Position numbers and translations under genes: made by a program. Below the pieces are notes generated by a model that did not search any database, had not been told where the DNA came from, and was given only the letters and a program-made list of their open reading frames with translations. Positions 52,501 to 63,812 of a stretch of DNA of 64,000 bases are shown piece after piece. Origin of the DNA: Paragorgia papillata (taxonomy: Eukaryota > Cnidaria > Anthozoa > Scleralcyonacea > Coralliidae). The stretch lies in contig JAWNZC010000114.1 of NCBI GenBank assembly GCA_035771165.1, forward strand, positions 142,001 to 206,000, given 5' to 3'. Each line of letters starts with the position of its first letter. The stretch's first letter is position 1.

Positions 52501-55500
52501 AAAACTCGACCAAAAACTCGACCAAGAACTCGACCAAAAACTCGACCAAAAACTCGACCAAAAACTCGACCAAAAACTCGACCAAAAACTCGACCAAGAA
52601 CTCGACCAAGAACTCGACCAAAAACTCGACCAACAACTCGACCAACAACTCGACCAAAAACTCGACCAAAAACTCGACCAAAAACTCGACCAAAAACTCG
52701 ACCAAAAACTCGACCAACAACTCGACCAACAACTCGACCAACAACTCGACCAAAAACTCGACCAAAAACTCGACCAAAAACTCGACCAAAAACTCGACCA
52801 AAAACTCGACCAACAACTCGACCAACAACTCCACCAAAAACTCGACCAAAAACTCGACCAAAAACTCGACCAAAAACTCGACCAAAAACTCGACCAAAAA
52901 CTCGACCAAAAACTCGACCAACAACTCGACCAACAACTCGACCAAAAACTCGACCAAAAACTCGACCAACAACTCGACCAACAACTCGACCAACAACTCG
53001 ACCAACAACTCGACCAAAAACTCGACCAAAAACTCGACCAAAAACTCGACCAAAAACTCGACCAAAAACTCGACCAAGAACTCGACCAAAAACTCGACCA
53101 AAAACTCGACCAATAAATTGTCCAAGAACTCGACCAAGAACTCGACCAAGAACTCGACCAATAAATTGTCCAAGAACTCGACCAAGAACTCGACCAAGAA
53201 CTCGACCAAGAACTCGACCAAAAACTCGACCAAAAACTCGACCAAAAACTCGACCAATAAATAGTCCAAGAACTCGACCAAGAACTCGACCAAGAACTCG
53301 ACCAAAAACTCGACCAAAAACTCGACCAAAAACTCGACCAAAAACTCGACCAACAACTCGACCAACAACTCGACCAACAACTCGACCAACAACTCGACCA
53401 ACAACTCGACCAACAACTCGACCAACAACTCGACCAAAAACTCGACCAAAAACTCGACCAAAAACTCGACCAAAAACTCGACCAAAAACTCGACCAAGAA
53501 CTCGACCAAGAACTCGACCAAAAACTCGACCAACAACTCGACCAAAAACTCCACCAAAAACTCCACCAAAAACTCCACCAAAAACTCCACCAACAACTCG
53601 ACCAACAACTCGACCAAAAACTCGACCAAAAACTCGACCAAAAACTCGACCAAAAACTCGACCAAAAACTCGACCAAAAACTCGACCAAAAACTCGACCA
53701 ACAACTCGACCAAAAACTCGACCAAAAACTCGACCAACAACTCGACCAACAACTCGACCAACAACTCGACCAAAAACTCGACCAAAAACTCGACCAAAAA
53801 CTCGACCAAAAACTCGACCAAAAACTCGACCAAAAACTCGACCAAGAACTCGACCAAGAACTCGACCAAGAACTCGACCAAAAACTCGACCAACAACTCG
53901 ACCAACAACTCGACCAACAACTCGACCAAAAACTCGACCAAAAACTCGACCAAAAACTCGACCAAAAACTCGACCAAAAACTCGACCAAAAACTCGACCA
54001 AAAACTCGACCAAGAACTCGACCAAGAACTCGACCAAAAACTCGACCAACAACTCGACCAACAACTCGACCAAAAACTCGACCAAAAACTCGACCAAAAA
54101 CTCGACCAAAAACTCGACCAAAAACTCGACCAACAACTCGACCAACAACTCGACCAAAAACTCGATCATAAACTCGACCAAAAAACTCGACCAAAAACTC
54201 GACCAAAAACTCGACCAAAAACTCGACCATAAACTCGACCAAAAACTCGACCAAAAACTCGACCAAAAACTCGACCAAAAACTCGACCAAAAACTCGACC
54301 AAGAACTCGACCAAGAACTCGACCAAAAACTCGACCAACAACTCGACCAACAACTCGACCAAAAACTCGACCAAAAACTCGACCAAAAACTCGACCAAAA
54401 ACTCGACCAAAAACTCGACCAACAACTCGACCAACAACTCGACCAACAACTCGACCAAAAACTCGACCAAAAACTCGACCAAAAACTCGACCAAAAACTC
54501 GACCAAAAACTCGACCAAAAACTCGACCAACAACTCGACCAACAACTCCACCAAAAACTCGACCAAAAACTCGACCAAAAACTCGACCAAAAACTCGACC
54601 AAAAACTCGACCAAAAACTCGACCAAAAACTCGACCAAAAACTCGACCAACAACTCGACCAAAAACTCGACCAAAAACTCGACCAACAACTCGACCAACA
54701 ACTCGACCAACAACTCGACCAACAACTCGACCAAAAACTCGACCAAAAACTCGACCAAAAACTCGACCAAAAACTCGACCAAAAACTCGACCAAGAACTC
54801 GACCAAAAACTCGACCAAAAACTCGACCAATAAATTGTCCAAGAACTCGACCAAGAACTCGACCAAGAACTCGACCAATAAATTGTCCAAGAACTCGACC
54901 AAGAACTCGACCAAGAACTCGACCAAGAACTCGACCAAAAACTCGACCAAAAACTCGACCAAAAACTCGACCAAAAACTCGACCAAAACTCGACCAAAAA
55001 CTCGACCAACAACTCGACCAACAACTCGACCAAAAACTCGACCAACAACTCGACCAACAACTCGACCAAAAACTCGACCAAAAACTCGACCAAAAACTCG
55101 ACCAAAAACTCGACCAAAAACTCGACCAAAAACTCGACCAAAAACTCGACCAAAACTCGACAAAAAACTCGACAAAAAACTCGACCAAAAACTCGACCAA
55201 AAACTCGACCAAAAACTCGACCAAAAACTCGACCAAAAAAAAACTCGACCAAAAACTCGACCAACAACTCGACCAACAACTCGACCAACAAAAACTCGAC
55301 CAAAAACTCGACCAAAAACTCGACCAAAAACTCGACCAAAAACTCGACCAAAACTCGACCAAGAACTCGACCAAAAACTCGACAAAAACTCGACCAAAAA
55401 CTCGACCCAAAAAACTCGACCAAAAACTCGACCAAAAACTCGACCAAAAACTCGACCAAAAACTCGACCAAAAAACTCGACCAAAAACTCGACCAAAACT

Positions 55501-58500
55501 CGACCAAGAACTCGACCAAAAACTCGACCAAAAACTCGACCAAACAACTCGACCAAAAACTCGACCAAAAACTCGACCAAAAACTCGACCAAAAACTCGA
55601 CCAAAAACTCGACCAAAACTCGACAAAAACTCGACCAACAACTCGACAACTCGAACCAAAAACTCGACCAAAAAACTCGACCAAAAACTCGACCAAAAAC
55701 TCGACCAAACTCGACAAAACTCGACCAAAAACTCGACCAACACCAAAACTCGACCAAAAACTCGACCAAAAACTCGACCAAAAACTCGACCAAAAACTCG
55801 ACCAACAACTCGACCAAAAACTCGACCAAAAACTCGACCAAAAACTCGACCAAAAACTCGACCAAAAACTCGACCAACAACTCGACCAACAACTCGACCA
55901 ACAACTCGACCAAAAACTCGACCAACAACTCGACCAACAACTCGACCAACAACTCGACCAACAACTCGACCAAAAACTCGACCAAAAACTCGACCAAAAA
56001 CTCGACCAAAAACTCGACCAAAAACTCGACCAAGAACTCGACCAAAAACTCGACCAAAAACTCGACCAATAAATTGTCCAAGAACTCGACCAAGAACTCG
56101 ACCAAGAACTCGACCAATAAATAGTCCAACAACTCGACCAAAAACTCGACCAAAAACTCGACCAAAAACTCGACCAAAAACTCGACCAAAAACTCGACCA
56201 AAAACTCGACCAATAAATTGTCCAAGAACTCGACCAAGAACTCGACCAAGAACTCGACCAAAAACTCGACCAAAAACTCGACCAAAAACTCGACCAAAAA
56301 CTCGACCAAAAACTCGACCAACAACTCGACCAACAACTCGACCAACAACTCGACCAACAACTCGACCAACAACTCGACCAACAACTCGACCAACAACTCG
56401 ACCAAAAACTCGACCAAAAACTCCTCCAAAAACTCGACCAAAAACTCGACCAAAAACTCGACCAAGAACTCGACCAAGAACTCGACCAAAAACTCGACCA
56501 ACAACTCGACCAAAAACTCCACCAAAAACTCCACCAAAAACTCCACCAAAAACTCCACCAAAAACTCGACCAAAAACTCGACCAACAACTCGACGAACAA
56601 CTCGACCAAAAACTCGACCAAAAACTCGACCAAAAACTCCTCCAAAAACTCCTCCAAAAACTCGACCAAAAACTCGACCAAAAACTCGACCAAAAACTCG
56701 ACCAAAAACTCGACCAAAAACTCGACCAAAAACTCGACCAACAACTCGACCAAAAACTCGACCAAAAACTCGACCAAAAACTCGACCAAAAACTCGACCA
56801 AAAACTCGACCAAAAACTCGACCAAAAACTCGACCAACAACTCGACCAAAAACTCGACCAAAAACTCGACCAACAACTCGACCAACAACTCGACCAACAA
56901 CTCGACCAAAAACTCGACCAAAAACTCGACCAAAAACTCGACCAAAAACTCGACCAAAAACTCGACCAAAAACTCGACCAAGAACTCGACCAAGAACTCG
57001 ACCAAGAACTCGACCAAAAACTCGACCAACAACTCGACCAACAACTCGACCAAAAACTCGACCAAAAACTCGACCAAAAACTCGACCAAAAACTCGACCA
57101 AAAACTCGACCAAAAACTCGACCAAAAACTCGACCAAAAACTCGACCAAAAACTCGACCAAAAACTCGACCAAAAACTCGACCAAGAACTCGACCAAGAA
57201 CTCGACCAAGAACTCGACCAAAAACTCGACCAACAACTCGACCAACAACTCGACCAAAAACTGGACCAAAAACTCGACCAAAAACTCCACCAAAAACTCG
57301 ACCAAAAACTCGACCAAAAACTCGACCAAAAACTCGACCAAAAACTCGACCAACAACTCGACCAACAACTCGACCAAAAACTCGACCAAAAACTCGACCA
57401 AAAACTCGACCAACAACTCGACCAAAAACTCGACCAAAAACTCGACCAAAAACTCGACCAAAAACTCGACCAACAACTCGACCAAGAACTCGACCAAGAA
57501 CTCGACCAAAAACTCGACCAACAACTCGACCAACAACTCGACCAACAACTCGACCAACAACTCGACCAAAAACTCGACCAAAAACTCGACCAACAACTCG
57601 ACCAACAACTCGACCAACAACTCGACCAAAAACTCGACCAAAAACTCGACCAAAAACTCGACCAAAAACTCGACCAACAACTCGACCAACAACTCGACCA
57701 ACAACTCGACCAACAACTCGACCAAAAACTCGACCAAAAACTCGACCAAAAACTCGACCAAAAACTCGACCAAAAACTCGACCAAGAACTCGACCAAAAA
57801 CTCGACCAAAAACTCGACCAATAAATTGTCCAAGAACTCGACCAAGAACTCGACCAAGAACTCGACCAAAAACTCGACCAACAACTCGACCAAAAACTCG
57901 ACCAAAAACTCGACCAACAACTCGACCAACAACTCGACCAACAACTCGACCAAAAACTCGACCAAAAACTCGACCAAAAACTCGACCAAAAACTCGACCA
58001 AAAACTCGACCAAAAACTCGACCAAAAACTCGACCAAAAACTCGACCAAGAACTCGACCAAGAACTCGACCAAAAACTCGACCAACAACTCGACCAACAA
58101 CTCGACCAAAAACTCGACCAAAAACTCGACCAAAAACTCGACCAAAAACTCGACCAAAAACTCGACCAACAACTCGACCAACAACTCGACTAACAACTCG
58201 ACCAAAAACTCGACCAAAAACTCGACCAAAAACTCGACCAAAAACTCGACCAAAAACTCGACCAACAACTCGACCAACAACTCGACCAAAAACTCGACCA
58301 AAAACTCGACCAAAAACTCGACCAAAAACTCGACCAAAAACTCGACCAAAAACTCGACCAAAAACTCGACCAAAAACTCGACCAACAACTCGACCAAAAA
58401 CTCGACCAAAAACTCGACCAAAAACTCGACCAAAAACTCGACCAAAAACTCGACCAACAACTCGACCAACAACTCGACCAACAACTCGACCAAAAACTCG

Positions 58501-61143
58501 ACCAACAACTCGACCAACAACTCGACCAAAAACTCGACCAAAAACTCGACCAAAAACTCGACCAAAAACTCGACCAAAAACTCGACCAAGAACTCGACCA
58601 AAAACTCGACCAAAAACTCGACCAATAAATTGTCCAAGAACTCAACCAAGAACTCGACCAAGAACTCGACCAAGAACTCGACCAAAAACTCGACCAAAAA
58701 CTCGACCAAAAACTCGACCAAAAACTCGACCAACAACTCGACCAACAACTCGACCAACAACTCGACCAACAACTCGACCAACAACTCGACCAACAACTCG
58801 ACCAAAAACTCGACCAAAAACTCGACCAAAAACTCGACCAAAAACTCGACCAAAAACTCGACCAAAAACTCGACCAAAAACTCGACCAAGAACTCGACCA
58901 AGAACTCGACCAAAAACTCGACCAACAACTCGACCAACAACTCGACCAAAAACTCGACCAAAAACTCGACCAAAAACTCGACCAAAAACTCGACCAAAAA
59001 CTCGACCAAAAACTCGACCAACAACTCGACCAACAACTCGACCAACAACTCGACCAAAAACTCGACCAAAAACTCGACCAAAAACTCGACCAAAAACTCG
59101 ACCAAAAACTCGACCAAAAACTCGACCAACAACTCGACCAACAACTCGACCAAAAACTCGACCAAAAACTCGACCAAAAACTCGACCAAAAACTCGACCA
59201 ACAACTCGACCAAAAACTCGACCAAAAACTCGACCAACAACTCGACCAAAAACTCGACCAAAAACTCGACCAAAAACTCGACCAAAAACTCGACCAAAAA
59301 CTCGACCAACAACTCGACCAACAACTCGACCAAAAACTCGACCAAAAACTCGACCAAAAACTCGACCAAAAACTCGACCAAAAACTCGACCAAAAACTCG
59401 ACCAACAACTCGACCAACAACTCGACCAAAAACTCGACCAAAAACTCGACCAAAAACTCGACCAAAAACTCGACCAACAACTCGACCAACAACTCGACCA
59501 ACAACTCGACCAAAAACTCGACCAAAAACTCCACCAAAAACTCGACCAAAAACTCGACCAAAAACTCGACCAAAAACTCGACCAAGAACTCGACCAAAAA
59601 CTCGACCAAAAACTCGACCAATAAATTGTCCAAGAACTCGACCAAGAACTCGACCAAGAACTCGACCAAAAACTCGACCAAAAACTCGACCAAAAACTCG
59701 ACCAAAAACTCGACCAAAAACTCGACCAACAACTCGACCAACAACTCGACCAACAACTCGACCAACAACTCGACCAACAACTCGACCAACAACTCGACCA
59801 AAAACTCGACCAAAAACTCGACCAAAAACTCGACCAAAAACTCGACCAAAAACTCGACCAAAAACTCGACCAAAAACTCGACCAAGAACTCGACCAAAAA
59901 CTCGACCAAAAACTCGACCAAAAACTCGACCAAAAACTCGACCAAGAACTCGACCAAGAACTCGACCAAAAACTCGACCAAAAACTCGACCAAAAACTCG
60001 ACCAAAAACTCGACCAAAAACTCGACCAAAAACTCGACCAAAAACTCGACCAACAACTCGACCAACAACTCGACCAACAACTCGACCAAAAACTCGACCA
60101 AAAACTCGACCAAAAACTCGACCAAGAACTCGACCAAGAACTCGACCAAAAACTCCACCAAAAACTCCACCAAAAACTCCACCAAAAACTCCACCAAAAA
60201 CTCCACCAACAACTCGACCAAAAACTCGACCAAAAACTCGACCAAAAACTCGACCAACAACTCGACCAAAAACTCGACCAACAACTCGACCAACAACTCG
60301 ACCAAAAACTCGACCAAAAACTCGACCAAGAACTCGACCAAAGAACTCGACCAAAGAACTCGACCAAAGAACTCGACCAAAGAACTCGACCAAAGCAACA
60401 AAACTCGACAACAAAACTCGACCACAAAACTGGACAAAAACCTCACTCGACCAAAAACTCGTCAACAAAAATATCTCAACAAAATATCTCAACAACGAAA
60501 CGAAAAACTGCGAAAGATGTTACTTTGTCATTTTACAGTCCATTTACGTCAGGTATTAAATTACTGTTTAGTTAATAGTTTTGCGCGGGACAAAAATTAT
60601 ATATTTGTGTGCAAACGAAAGGAATGACATTCTTAAACCGTTAAAAAAGTGAGTCATTAGTGCATTTTCTTACGGACTATTTAGTCCAAGTTTTGACGTG
60701 TGTGATTTCATCTGAATTCTAATCATGTGAACTTGAAATTGTCCACGAAGATTTTCAAGTTTGCGTCATGGTGACACTGTGCCTTTAAATAACAGAATGT
60801 GTTACTATTCTATTCCTAGGTGGCAGACGGACTCTTGTTCGCCATAGGAGGCCACGATGGACCTCACGTGAGAAAGAGCGTCGAGTGCTACAACCCGGAG
60901 TTGAATCAATGGTCCCCAGTGACGGACATGAGCATGTGTCGACGGAACGCGGGCGTCGCGTCCGTCAATGGACTCTTATTCGTAGTCGGCGGGGACGACG
61001 GTTCATCGAACTTGCCCTCGGTCGAGGTTTATAACCCAAGGACAAACCAATGGGGCCTCTTGTCGTCGTGCATGGGCATCGGCAGGAGTTACTCTGGGGT
61101 ATGCGTCATTGATAAGAGACAACGGGAGGCCAATCAGCATTAG
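40520..61143 (+). CDS. Kelch-like BTB-BACK-Kelch protein, KLHL2/KLHL3 type, 581 aa
   Basis: Substrate receptor of Cullin-3 ubiquitin ligases: the BTB domain binds CUL3 and the Kelch propeller binds substrate. Coding exons: 40530-40856 (exon opens at 40520), 41948-42220, 45623-45933, 47722-48010, 49183-49404, 60820-61143. Splices are GT-AG; the sum is 1746 nt in one frame. BTB is about residues 27-130 ([34 protein letters not shown]). BACK is about 135-236 ([31 protein letters not shown]). Six Kelch blades follow from about 284, each with VGG/IGG ([51 protein letters not shown]). MCRRNAGV is the substrate-face arginine motif of KLHL2/3, and length fits that family (about 587-593). Blade boundaries fall at exon ends, and the last intron (11.4 kb) separates blades 4 and 5. 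KLHL2/KLHL3 are vertebrate paralogues, so this is probably their single pre-duplication orthologue; no symbol is forced. Confidence 0.93.
41014..41335. repeat. ~48-bp tandem repeat, KLHL intron 1
   Basis: Imperfect units with AATCTGAAAATTTTTGTA and GCAGTGGTGCTGAGCGTAC-like parts, about seven copies. A high-copy GGGGGAGCC-type segment follows to 41690. Confidence 0.75.
41721..41960 (+). repeat. 20-bp repeat that multiplies the exon 2 3' splice site
   Basis: Twelve head-to-tail 20-bp units, TTTTTAGATACTTCTTCCTA. The last unit is the real acceptor: TTTTTAG then ATACTTCTTCC(AG), the first codons of exon 2 (I-L-L-P). An imperfect copy lies at 41702. So the pyrimidine tract, AG and first 11 exon bases are copied over and over upstream of the true site. 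Each upstream AG, if used, would give a frameshift or a TAG/TGA stop. Confidence 0.95.
42227..42409. mobile_element. Short MITE beside the exon 2 donor
   Basis: Ends are CAGTGGACCTCTAATTAGCG and its near complement CGCTAATTAGAGGTTCCACTG (one base inserted); the interior repeats GACACCTCTAATTAACG-like pieces. It starts six bases into the intron after exon 2. TA precedes the left end; the right flank is not TA. Confidence 0.65.
42944..43096. mobile_element. Hairpin element, full copy, KLHL intron 2
   Basis: AAAGGCTTATTAACC at the left and GGTTAATAAGCCTTT at the right, with inner arms GTACGGGAAAGTATTTGCC and GGCAAATACTTTCCCGTAC (left arm shifted). Partial copy at 28055, diverged one near 33990. 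Confidence 0.7.
43386..44330. repeat. 40-bp tandem array, about 23 copies, KLHL intron 2
   Basis: Unit GAACATCTTACAACGTAGCG then GAACGTTTTATAGCGTAGCA. The 40-mer is itself two diverged ~20-bp halves. Main variants are CGTAGCG versus CATAACG and GTTTTA versus GTATTA. Confidence 0.95.
44573..45490. repeat. Paralogous block of 37350-38800, including hAT-like MITE copy 4
   Basis: 44573-45010 is a left-truncated hAT-like copy ending CACAGCACTG; 45011-45327 and 45335-45488 match 37784-38104 and 38640-38800. Here the second hAT copy is missing. The block ends 130 bp before exon 3. Confidence 0.85.
46001..46377. mobile_element. Short inverted-repeat element, KLHL intron 3
   Basis: TTAGGCCAGACTTTTTTTT at 46001 and AAAAAAAGTCTGGCCTTA ending 46377, with GGTTTATACGGAT and ATCCGTAAACG also mirrored. 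MITE-like, no coding capacity. Confidence 0.6.
46738..47043. mobile_element. 306-bp inverted-repeat element, KLHL intron 3
   Basis: Starts AGTGCCTATATCATGGTTGG and ends CCAAACATGACATAGGCACT. GCTGTTAAAGTTGAC and GTCAACTTTAACAGC are also mirrored near the centre. Typical MITE fold-back. Confidence 0.65.
48152..48775 (+). repeat. tRNA-like tandem array, seven 89-bp units, KLHL intron 4
   Basis: Units start GAGTCCCAGTAGCTCAATGG at 48152, 48241, 48330, 48419, 48508, 48597 and 48686. Each has the D-arm/A-box TAGCTCAATGGTTAGAG, an anticodon-arm-like CTCACTGGTGATCAGAAG and a damaged T-arm/B-box GGGTTGTACTC (a functional one would be GGTTCGANTC). The linker TTCAACCTGCGTTCAAATCA completes the unit. 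No intact T-loop, so this is not a working tRNA cluster. A fragment recurs at 48985-49040, and an ACCCTATTCATTTT block occurs at 48750 and 48917. Confidence 0.8.
49547..49866. mobile_element. 320-bp TTAA-flanked MITE, KLHL intron 5
   Basis: TTAA (49543-49546 and 49867-49870) flanks inverted ends AGGTGCTGTCCAGTCCGTTC and GAACGGACTGAACAGCACCT, extended by GCGCATG/CATGCGC. piggyBac-type target; no transposase. Confidence 0.75.
49925..50180. repeat. Left inverted flank and hairpin beside the 12-bp array
   Basis: 49925-49984 (ATGACAAAGTAACATTTTTA ... TTGAGATATT) matches the reverse complement of 60481-60534. Inside it, GTTATCGGAGAAGGTTATAT (50039) and ATATAACCTTCTCCGATAA (50160) form another inverted pair. 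Confidence 0.7.
50228..60445. repeat. 10.2-kb array of a 12-bp unit (CTCGACCAAAAA), ~850 copies, KLHL intron 5
   Basis: Nearly every 12 bp reads CTCGACCAAAAA, CTCGACCAACAA or CTCGACCAAGAA, with clustered variants CTCCACC and CTCCTCC. A marker, AATAAATTGTCC, occurs at 51037, 51804, 51852, 51948, 53112, 53160, 53256, 54829, 54877, 56068, 56116, 56212, 57820, 58624 and 59620. The trio at offsets 0, 48 and 144 recurs after exactly 1308 bp (109 units), showing higher-order duplication. Almost every unit keeps one CpG. Between about 55151 and 55760 many 1-4 bp indels break the register. The long open frames (up to 3419 codons, reading NSTK or VEFL) are by-products of the 12-bp period. Confidence 0.97.
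60446..60819. other. Right flank of the array up to exon 6
   Basis: 60481-60534 is the inverted partner of 49925-49984. Near 60771 GGTGACACTGTGCCTTTAAA resembles the inverted end of a short DNA element. Exon 6 starts at 60820. Confidence 0.5.
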
Positions 61144-62470
61144 GGTAGATTTGATCCCCACCGAACCCCGGGTATCACCCGTTCACCTTGTTTGGTCACT
61201 CAGATACGATGGCGGGAAACAGCTTCAATTAGTTGCTGACAAGCTTTCATAGCTTATTTCGAGCGTCCGTTTTGCTCATTCACATGCTTCACGATTCGGG
61301 AAGCTTTATTAGTGGGAGTGAATCCCAACAGAGTACTGATTCGTGCTTAGAGAGTAATTGTTGACTTGAACATGGACAGCAAACTCGGGTGGAGAATAAT
61401 GATATTAGGTGTCACTCCGAGTAACGAAATATTGCGCAATTTTTGCAGTTTTGTGTAGAACAAAATAACAAACGGAGCCGAAACCTTGACTCGGCCCACC
61501 ATTGGTAGCTCGGATAATTAAGTACCATCATTCCACGACCTGCTCCCAACTTGACCATGTAGCGTCGGACCATTGAACTCTAAGTAAACTGGAACACTAA
61601 CTCCATAAGTCAGACCCTATGAATGGATGGAGCCAAAAATCTTTAAATGTTAGTTTTTCTGAGTTTTGAGCTGAAATACTTAACGCTGAACGTTGGGCTG
61701 TATATGAAACTGAAGCTATTGCAAAATGCTATTTGGTATAGAAACTTCAAGACTTTAGCTAAAAGGGAAATAATTAAAAAATATTGCCGAACGTTACAAA
61801 ATGGCAGTTGTTTTTATATTTTTTAATTATTTCCCTTTTAGCTAAAGTCTTGAAGTTTCTATACCAAATAGCATTTTTCAATAGCTTCAGTTTCATATAT
61901 AGCCCAACGTTCAGCGTTAAGTATTTCAGCTGAAAACTCAGAAAAACTACAACAAGTTTCTTAGTGTTATTTCCCAGCGAAATATGGTCGAACATTTACT
62001 ACATTTTAAAAAGTTTAAAATAACGAGGAAACTTATACTATACATCAAATTGAAGCCAATGCTATTTCTAAAAACATACGTATAAAACAATGTATTTCAA
62101 TCCGTTGTTTTGGAGTAATTTGTTATCGTCCCAAACAAAATATATGGCAGTATGAAAATTAAGTAACTTGAAGCACAGGAGCTACCTGTAAAGGGACTGG
62201 CACTGGCTTCAAAATCCCCCCCCCCCCCCGAGTTATCGTTCCAGTCTTCTTATAGTTCAATGCGTCGGACTAGTACAGTCGAGTCGAGTTTTTTTTTCTA
62301 CTTGGTATGGTTCGTCACTCGGAATAGCACCTAATATCATTAGAGTCGTGGTTGAATCTGTTAGAAATATTTGAAGGAAATTTCGATATTTTGGGAGGAA
62401 ATTTTGCGTTGAAAAGGGGAAAATCAAAGGGAGAGGAAATTTTAAAAAGTGAAAGCACTGTTCACGAAGC
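61144..62470. repeat. Downstream of the KLHL gene; palindrome 61653-61947
   Basis: 61653-61781 and 61813-61947 are a near-perfect inverted pair (ACTTAACGCTGAACGTTGGG and its mirror, AACTTCAAGACTTTAGCT and its mirror) with a ~30-bp loop. No clear polyadenylation hexamer follows the stop closely, and no gene is seen. Confidence 0.7.
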
Positions 62471-62479
62471 TATAGTTAG

Positions 62480-62800
62480 TGCTAGTCAAAGAAAGCGTAG
62501 TTTAAGATGGCGACTTGGTTACGGTTGAGCTAATGGCTCGTTCCTCAACTTGACTAATTGACGAGAAATTGACCGTTCCGGAAGAGATGGCGACTTGTAC
62601 ATTTAACCACAATCCTTTGCGCATAGTAAATATTGTTTCTTGTATAATTATCGGAAGATAGGTCTTTAAAAAGATCAACTTTGGTAGGAATGAAGTTCTT
62701 GCTTACTTAATCCATGTGATAAGCAATGTTTAGTTGTTATTTGAGCTGATTGGTTGTTTGTGGTTAAATCTACCGCCGCCATCTTTTTCGGTACCGTCAA
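62480..62800. promoter_or_regulatory. Possible promoter region (YY1-like and CCAAT motifs)
   Basis: AAGATGGCGACTT at 62504, GAGATGGCGACTT at 62584 and CCGCCGCCATCTT at about 62773 resemble YY1 sites, with an inverted CCAAT (GATTGG) near 62750. Such clusters often mark TATA-less starts. No convincing gene follows within the window; the open frame at 62804-62992 has no ATG at its start and is not called. Confidence 0.25.
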
Positions 62801-63124
62801 TTATTGGCGGTTATAGACTTAAACGCTAAAAACAGCGCTCGTGTGCAACAGACGGTGTTTTCTGGGTTGTTGGCATTTGGGAGAGACGTTAAAAAGTTCC
62901 TAAATTTGTCAAACAAACGGTTAACTCCAAAACGCCACAAGAGCTTTAAAAGCTACAATATATCGTCAAGAAACCTTTTAAATTCTCTTTGACTACTCGA
63001 GTTGTGGGATTTAGATTTAAAATGGGTTTCAAAATTGCCGGTTTACTTGGCTTGGCGAGGTTTTGCTGCATGAGTGTAGATGACACTGCATAACATTGGT
63101 TGCTGCACAGTACGTTGTGAATAC

Positions 63125-63812
63125 TCAGGGACCGTTCATTATTTATCGGAGCGGGGGGGATGGGTGAGAAAATGAGGGGACCTGAAATTTTTTGCTACTT
63201 CTTTTGGGGGGACCCTGAAATAATTTATAAGTTCTTAAGGGGGGGGGGGCATGAAGTTTTTGTATTAAACAAGGATAAGAGTCTTTGATGATCAACATTA
63301 TTATACAAACAAACATTTCTTATTGGGATAAATCATTCAGAAAAGCCTTTAATTGGAATTATTTTGTGTTGTTTTGTAAAATGTAAAATAGAAGTAAAAG
63401 TAGACCATAAGGCTCAGGTGTTTAGATCCTGCTTGTGACTTGCCATCCTTGGTGTATTGTGTTGGTGAATAGTAGTGGAGAATGGTTACCGTAATAATTT
63501 GAGGTTTAAGGTGTTAGGGTAATAATTATGATTGAGATTAAGGAGAAGGTTAAGGTGACAATTGGTTTAATGTGTGGGTCGGGTGGGAATTAAGGTTGGG
63601 GTTAAGAAGGTTATATTTAGGGTTAGGGTTAGGTTTTATAGGGAGGGTGGGTGGGGTTAGTTTTAAGATTAATGTCAGGATTTGAAGGGGGGGGGCACTG
63701 AAATTATGTCAAATAAATACAGGGGGGGCTATCAAATTTTTTAACTTTGCTTGGGGGGTACCTGAAAAAAAAAAGAAGTTTGGCAATTTCTCACTCATCC
63801 CCCCCCCCCTCT
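63125..63812. mobile_element. G-rich inverted-repeat element
   Basis: GGGGGATGGGTGAGAAA near 63156 is mirrored by TTTCTCACTCATCCCCCC near 63788, and GGGACCTGAAATT by a similar CCCCCAAG/TACCTGAAA region. The interior is GT-rich with TTAGGGTTAGGG at about 63617. Probably a degraded MITE. Confidence 0.4.

Noticed and set aside
50183..60627. Very long open frames (up to 3419 codons on minus, 1469 on plus) reading NSTK/TRPK or VEFL/GRVF repeats
   Set aside because: The array unit is 12 bp with no stop in several frames, so every frame is open by arithmetic. Frames change at single-base indels, there is no unique sequence, and the segment lies within a KLHL intron.
62804..62992. 62-codon frame (AVIDLNAKNSARV...)
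   Set aside because: Begins at TTG, has no recognisable domain or splice context, and is short enough to be chance.
63617..63634. Telomere repeat (TTAGGG)
   Set aside because: Fewer than three copies within a G/T-rich element; no terminal array.
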